Positions 5,699-8,671 of a stretch of 8,671 nt of DNA are shown here, one piece after another; position 1 is the stretch's first letter, and the number at the start of each line of letters is the position of its first letter. The notes beneath the pieces are model-generated. The model had not been told where the DNA came from, searched no databases, and saw only the letters and a list, made by a program, of their open reading frames with translations. This DNA comes from Prosthecobacter debontii (GTDB taxonomy: Bacteria; Verrucomicrobiota; Verrucomicrobiia; Verrucomicrobiales; Akkermansiaceae), in contig CAMCXJ010000091.1 of assembly GCA_945883455.1 (NCBI GenBank), forward strand, positions 1-8,671, read 5' to 3'. Made by a program: the position numbers and the translations under genes.

Positions 5699-6982
5699 TC
5701 AGAAGAACGTGCGGAATCCAATCAGGTAGGTCAGCGTGTCGAAATCACCGATGGGGGTGTCCATCGTTTGATACTCAATGCCAGCCTGGATCTTGGCGTT
5801 GTGTCCGCAGAGGTAGTAGTTAAGGCCGGTGTAAAAAGAATGGTGCTCATCTCCGCGGCCCCCGTTGACATCGGCATCCGGTGCGGCTCCGGTGCCGCCT
5901 GCACGACCGTAGCGAATGTTGATACGACCGCCCTCAGACTGTTCCGCACCGCCGTATTGGTATTGTCCGACGAGCTGGAGTTTGTCCTCAACGATCCAAT
6001 AGTAGGGCATAACCATGACGCCCCAGAAGTCGCCACGGCGGTTCGCGGTGCCGGTCATATCCGCGCCACCGTTATCTCCATAGATGAAATCGCCGATAAT
6101 GCCCCATGATTCTAAGTGGTATTCCGCGTTGATGGAAGTGCCCCAGCGGTAGCCGATGACGGAGTCCTCGGAAATGGCGTCGGCATGGTTGTAAACCAAA
6201 TCCACGCCCAGCTTGAGTTCGCCGCTGACCTGATAACCGGCGCTGGCGTAATAGACGACGTCGTCCTGCCAACCGCTCAATTCCTCGTTGTTCGTGCCAT
6301 CGGTGGTGGAGCTGTAGAGAGTGCCGGAGAACGTCCATTTACCGCTGGCACCATCCAAGCTCAGGCCGGTGGGTCGGTAGCTGCCATGAGCCTTATTGGA
6401 GATGGCGGAGCGCTCGACGGTGAGTAATTTAGTCGAGGAAGTGCGGATTTCTTGGCCCACGATGAACTTGTGGCGACCGTAATTAAGCACGAGGCTATCG
6501 AGCGGCCCGGCACCGAAGGCCTTTTTGATATCGAAGCTCAGCAGCGCCTCATCAATGCCCTCGTAACCCCAGTCGAGATCGCCGCCGCCGCTGATGTTGC
6601 GCTCGTCGTTGACCATGTTGACGAAAACTTTGGCGCTCATGTATTGCAGGAAATCGGCTCTCACGGTAAGGCGGGCGCGGCGGTATTCGTCGTGGGTCTC
6701 GTTGAAACCGCGTCCGTTCACGTCCTCGCCGTCAAGGTAGTATGCCTGATAATGAAACCTGCCGCCGATCTGGAAGGACTGGATGAAAGGGTTTTCGGAA
6801 CCCAAGGGAAGAAGCCCCGGCACGTGCAGCAGCCGTTCGCACCTATTGCCGGGTTCTAAGTCCGGTTTTGCGGCGGACGGTGCTTCGCTTCCCGCAACCA
6901 CCACGGCGCAAAATCCGAGAGATAGCGCGAGGGCGATTGCCGATTTCGTGGCGGTTTCCATGGGCGTGGCGGTTGTATCCAT
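5699..6982 (-). CDS. OprP/OprO-like outer-membrane porin, probably for phosphate
   Basis: This 427-residue protein begins with a signal peptide (hydrophobic stretch about 14-30, likely cut after A30 or A34). It continues as alternating amphipathic beta-strands rich in Tyr, Trp and Gly and ends G-F-R-T-F-F, a terminal Phe as recognised by the outer-membrane assembly machinery. Size and style match the phosphate-selective porin O/P family. These porins form anion channels that admit phosphate or polyphosphate across the outer membrane. It is divergent from pstS with a shared 198-bp promoter region, which supports phosphate as substrate. ATG 6982 is chosen because AAGGA lies about nine bases before it; an internal ATG at 6961 gives a shorter n-region and is also possible, and a TTG at 6988 is less likely. 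Substrate specificity cannot be read from the sequence. Confidence 0.87.
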   Translation of the reverse strand: MDTTATPMETATKSAIALALSLGFCAVVVAGSEAPSAAKPDLEPGNRCERLLHVPGLLPLGSENPFIQSFQIGGRFHYQAYYLDGEDVNGRGFNETHDEYRRARLTVRADFLQYMSAKVFVNMVNDERNISGGGDLDWGYEGIDEALLSFDIKKAFGAGPLDSLVLNYGRHKFIVGQEIRTSSTKLLTVERSAISNKAHGSYRPTGLSLDGASGKWTFSGTLYSSTTDGTNNEELSGWQDDVVYYASAGYQVSGELKLGVDLVYNHADAISEDSVIGYRWGTSINAEYHLESWGIIGDFIYGDNGGADMTGTANRRGDFWGVMVMPYYWIVEDKLQLVGQYQYGGAEQSEGGRINIRYGRAGGTGAAPDADVNGGRGDEHHSFYTGLNYYLCGHNAKIQAGIEYQTMDTPIGDFDTLTYLIGFRTFF

Positions 6983-7091
6983 TATCAAGAGTCCTTGGCA
7001 ATACCCGTGCTGCCCACAAGCTCGCTTTGCAATGGGACTTGGATCGGAATTGAATAACGGGTGAGTCCGTGCATGCCCATTTCAGGAAAAT

Positions 7092-7107
7092 GTGACGACC
7101 TTGCCAC
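7092..7107. promoter_or_regulatory. Candidate Pho box shared by porin and pstS
   Basis: On the plus strand GTGAC (7092-7096), six bases, GCCAC (7103-7107); on the minus strand GTGGC-N6-GTCAC followed by ATTTT. The half-sites are 11 bp apart, as in a PhoB box. It lies 73 bp before the pstS start and 109 bp before the porin start, between divergent promoters, and can be read in both directions. In minus orientation it matches the site at 2284-2304 closely, including the TCGTCAC half. Confidence 0.5.
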
Positions 7108-7149
7108 ATCACTCCTTTTGCGCAGACTGGGCTTGAGAAGGTAGCCGGC

Positions 7150-7166
7150 CGCGTTTAAACAACGCG
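7150..7166 (+). repeat. Small hairpin in the pstS leader
   Basis: CGCGTT (7150-7155) and AACGCG (7161-7166) are perfect inverted repeats with a five-base loop, ending 14 bases before ATG 7181. In RNA this would put a stable short stem where the ribosome binds; no Shine-Dalgarno is visible there. It could modulate translation or be a protein site, or be chance. Confidence 0.3.
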
Positions 7167-7180
7167 CCAGCACTACCACT

Positions 7181-8140
7181 ATGAACATAAAAGCCATAAG
7201 CCTTGCCGGCGTCCTGATCGCTGCACTTCCCGCCCTTGCGGAGGAATCCCACATCGATCCCGCAATCCCGAACTACGAGACCGTGAGCGGCGTTTCCGGA
7301 AACCTGAACTCGATCGGTTCCGACACCCTCAACAACCTCATGACCCTGTGGGCGGAAGGTTTCAAGAAGTCCTACCCGAACGTGAACGTCCAGATCGAGG
7401 GCAAGGGCAGCTCCACCGCGCCGCCAGCCCTGATCGAGGGCACCGCCCAGCTTGGCCCGATGTCACGCCCGATGAAGGCGGAGGAGATCGATGCCTTTGA
7501 GAAAAAATTCGGTTACAAGCCCACGGAAGTGAACGTCGCCGTGGATGCGCTGGCGGTCTTCGCCCACAAGGACAACCCTCTGAAGGGCATGTCGATGGAG
7601 CAGGTGGACGCCATTTTCTCCTCCACCCGCAAAAAAGGCGGCGCTGACATCACGGAGTGGGGTCAGCTCGGTCTCGACGCATGGAAAGGCCGCGCGATCT
7701 CGCTGTTCGGGCGCAACTCCGCCTCCGGCACCTACGGCTTCTTCCAAGAGCACGCGCTTTCCAAAGGCGATTTCAAGCCTTCGGTAAAAGAGCAGCCCGG
7801 CTCTTCCGCCGTGGTGCAAGGCGTCGGCGGCGACATCTATGCCCTCGGCTACTCCGGCATCGGCTACAAGACCTCCGGTGTCCGCGCCCTGCCGCTTTCC
7901 AGCGATGGCGGCGAGTTTTTCGATGCCACCTATGCGAACGCCCTGTCCGGAGATTACCCGCTGGCGCGCTTCCTCATCGTCTATGTGAACAAGAAGCCCG
8001 GCGAGCCTCTCGACAAGCTCACCCTTGAATTCCTCAAGTTCGTTCTCTCAAAGCAAGGCCAGATGATTGTCGAAAAGGACAATTACTTCCCGATGCCCGC
8101 CGAACTCGCCGCCGAGATCGTCGTGGGGCTCTCAAAATAA
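7181..8140 (+). CDS. pstS: Phosphate-binding protein PstS
   Basis: This 319-residue periplasmic protein captures phosphate and delivers it to the PstC/PstA permease. A signal peptide covers residues 1-20, ending A-L-A before E21. Binding-pocket motifs of the PstS family are in order: I-G-S-D-T (45-49), G-K-G-S-S-T (74-79), G-P-M-S-R-P-M (92-98), and F-G-R-N-S-A-S-G-T-Y-G-F-F (176-188), which supplies Arg, Ser and Gly-Thr ligands. Length is typical. It is transcribed away from the porin gene and followed by pstC after 167 bp. That gap is long for a tight operon and contains its own candidate Pho box, so pstC may have a separate promoter. No Shine-Dalgarno is obvious before ATG 7181. Confidence 0.93.
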   Translation: MNIKAISLAGVLIAALPALAEESHIDPAIPNYETVSGVSGNLNSIGSDTLNNLMTLWAEGFKKSYPNVNVQIEGKGSSTAPPALIEGTAQLGPMSRPMKAEEIDAFEKKFGYKPTEVNVAVDALAVFAHKDNPLKGMSMEQVDAIFSSTRKKGGADITEWGQLGLDAWKGRAISLFGRNSASGTYGFFQEHALSKGDFKPSVKEQPGSSAVVQGVGGDIYALGYSGIGYKTSGVRALPLSSDGGEFFDATYANALSGDYPLARFLIVYVNKKPGEPLDKLTLEFLKFVLSKQGQMIVEKDNYFPMPAELAAEIVVGLSK

Positions 8141-8199
8141 TTTTCCTGACCGGAAGGACTCGATAACGGGGGGCCGTGCCGGAAGGCTCTGCCCCTTTC

Positions 8200-8215
8200 G
8201 TGACAGCTCTGTCAC
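8200..8215 (+). promoter_or_regulatory. Candidate Pho box upstream of pstC
   Basis: GTGACAG (8200-8206), CT, CTGTCAC (8209-8215) is a perfect 7-bp inverted repeat. Read as half-sites it is GTGAC-N6-GTCAC followed by ATT, the same core and 11-bp phasing as at 2286-2301 and in the porin/pstS spacer. The CTGTCACAT half is identical to the second half of the PhoB consensus. It ends 92 bp before the pstC start. Confidence 0.55.
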
Positions 8216-8307
8216 ATTCCGCGCTTTGCCCGTTGCGAGAGTTGGTTCACAAATGCGCGGGAAAGATAGGCTGATTCGGAAATCCGGCCATCCATCCAGA
8301 TCTAACA

Positions 8308-8671
8308 ATGCCCCCTGAGCCAGCCAACAACCCGGATCCGAGGCGGTTTGAAGTCTCCAAGGCGACCCTATGGTTCGACCGTTTCATGGGCTGGGCGATC
8401 CGTTTCGGCGGGATCGGCGTGATCATCGCGGTGTTCGGGATTTTCTGGTTCATCGGGAAAGAAGTGATCCCGCTGTTCAAGCCCGGTGCGGTGGTGAAAG
8501 CCGCCTCCGTGACCTCAGGAACTACGCCGGTGATTCTCGGCGTAGATGAGTGGGGGGGTTCGAGTCTTAGTAAAGGTGAATCCCTCAAGGACACCGCTCA
8601 AACTTTGCAAGCTATGGGCGCAGATGCGGTGGTCATTCGTCACTCGGCATCTGGTGCAGCACAACGTTTAG
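8308..8671 (+). CDS. pstC: PstC N-terminus joined in frame to a PyrB fragment (partial, probably chimeric)
   Basis: The frame opens at ATG 8308 and runs off the window end. Residues 1 to about 82 look like the start of a phosphate ABC permease PstC of the long type. There is a soluble N-tail, a membrane helix at about 31-50 ending F-W-F-I-G-K-E-V-I-P-L-F, then the beginning of the periplasmic insert with V-I-L-G-V-D-E-W-G. PstC forms the inner-membrane phosphate channel with PstA. The position after pstS fits. From about residue 84 the protein changes to aspartate carbamoyltransferase sequence, which no PstC contains. No stop or frameshift marks the join; it falls at a run of seven G (8552-8558). 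I therefore trust only the part before about 8556 as pstC. Confidence 0.72.
   Translation, partial: MPPEPANNPDPRRFEVSKATLWFDRFMGWAIRFGGIGVIIAVFGIFWFIGKEVIPLFKPGAVVKAASVTSGTTPVILGVDEWGGSSLSKGESLKDTAQTLQAMGADAVVIRHSASGAAQRL
8557..8671 (+). other. pyrB: Aspartate carbamoyltransferase (PyrB) fragment of foreign origin
   Basis: From the Gly codon at 8557 the translation reads S-S-L-S-K-G-E-S-L-K-D-T, then M-G-A-D-A-V-V-I-R-H and A-S-G-A-A-Q-R-L. This is the PyrB segment with the catalytic loop Ser and Lys (equivalent to Ser80/Lys84 in E. coli) and the carbamoyl-phosphate-binding Arg of the I-R-H motif (Arg105 equivalent). The wording is closest to actinobacterial PyrB as I know it. By my count GC here is about 52%, against 57-58% just before, and Leu codons include TTA, TTG and CTT, unlike the CTC/CTG habit of neighbouring genes. 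Only about 38 codons are present, with neither end of the gene. Confidence 0.75.

Noticed and set aside
5561..6859. Plus-strand open frames opposite the porin gene
   Set aside because: They lie within the antisense of a porin with signal peptide, beta-strand pattern and terminal Phe, and have no start context or family features.
8308..8671. A genuine bifunctional PstC-PyrB protein
   Set aside because: A membrane permease cut in its periplasmic insert and joined to an internal piece of a cytosolic trimeric enzyme has no sensible fold or location; a chimeric join explains it better.
1..8671. tRNA, rRNA, CRISPR arrays, insertion sequences or prophage genes
   Set aside because: I looked for cloverleaf-type arms, regular repeat-spacer patterns and transposase or integrase motifs and saw none.

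Overview
The window looks like chromosomal DNA of a Gram-negative bacterium. It has an OmpA-like C-terminus, a 16-18-strand type porin with a C-terminal Phe, and periplasmic PstS. GC is high (about 57-58% where I counted), start regions mostly lack a clear Shine-Dalgarno sequence, and the PstC is of the type with a long periplasmic insert. I lean towards Verrucomicrobiota (moderate confidence, judged from protein style only). The last ~115 bases do not belong to the same locus. They encode an aspartate carbamoyltransferase (PyrB) piece joined in frame to PstC, most simply read as a chimeric contig end.

Layout. 1-408: C-terminus of an OmpA-family protein. 453-1061: a SLOG-like Rossmann protein. 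1080-2133 (minus): nrdR followed by an unknown gene. 2134-2376: divergent regulatory region with inverted repeats and a Pho-box-like site. 2377-4380: one 667-residue protein joining a GT4 glycosyltransferase to a PlcP-type metallophosphoesterase. 4381-4699: convergent spacer holding a CGGAG-rich hairpin repeat. 4700-5586 (minus): a small protein overlapping a nucleotidyltransferase-fold gene, arranged like a toxin-antitoxin pair. 5699-6982 (minus): an OprP/OprO-like porin. 7181-8140: pstS. 8308-8671: start of pstC, then the PyrB fragment.

How it fits together. The right half is a phosphate-acquisition locus: outer-membrane porin, periplasmic phosphate-binding protein and inner-membrane permease. 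The fusion enzyme on the left fits phosphate-starvation lipid remodelling. The PlcP half would release diacylglycerol from phospholipid and the GT half would glycosylate it to a phosphorus-free glycolipid. The two parts are tied by one sequence motif, GTGRC-N6-GTCAC, with the 11-bp phasing of a PhoB box. It occurs upstream of the fusion gene, in the shared porin/pstS promoter region, and upstream of pstC. The substrate-to-product fusion plus this candidate Pho regulon is the most interesting content of the window.
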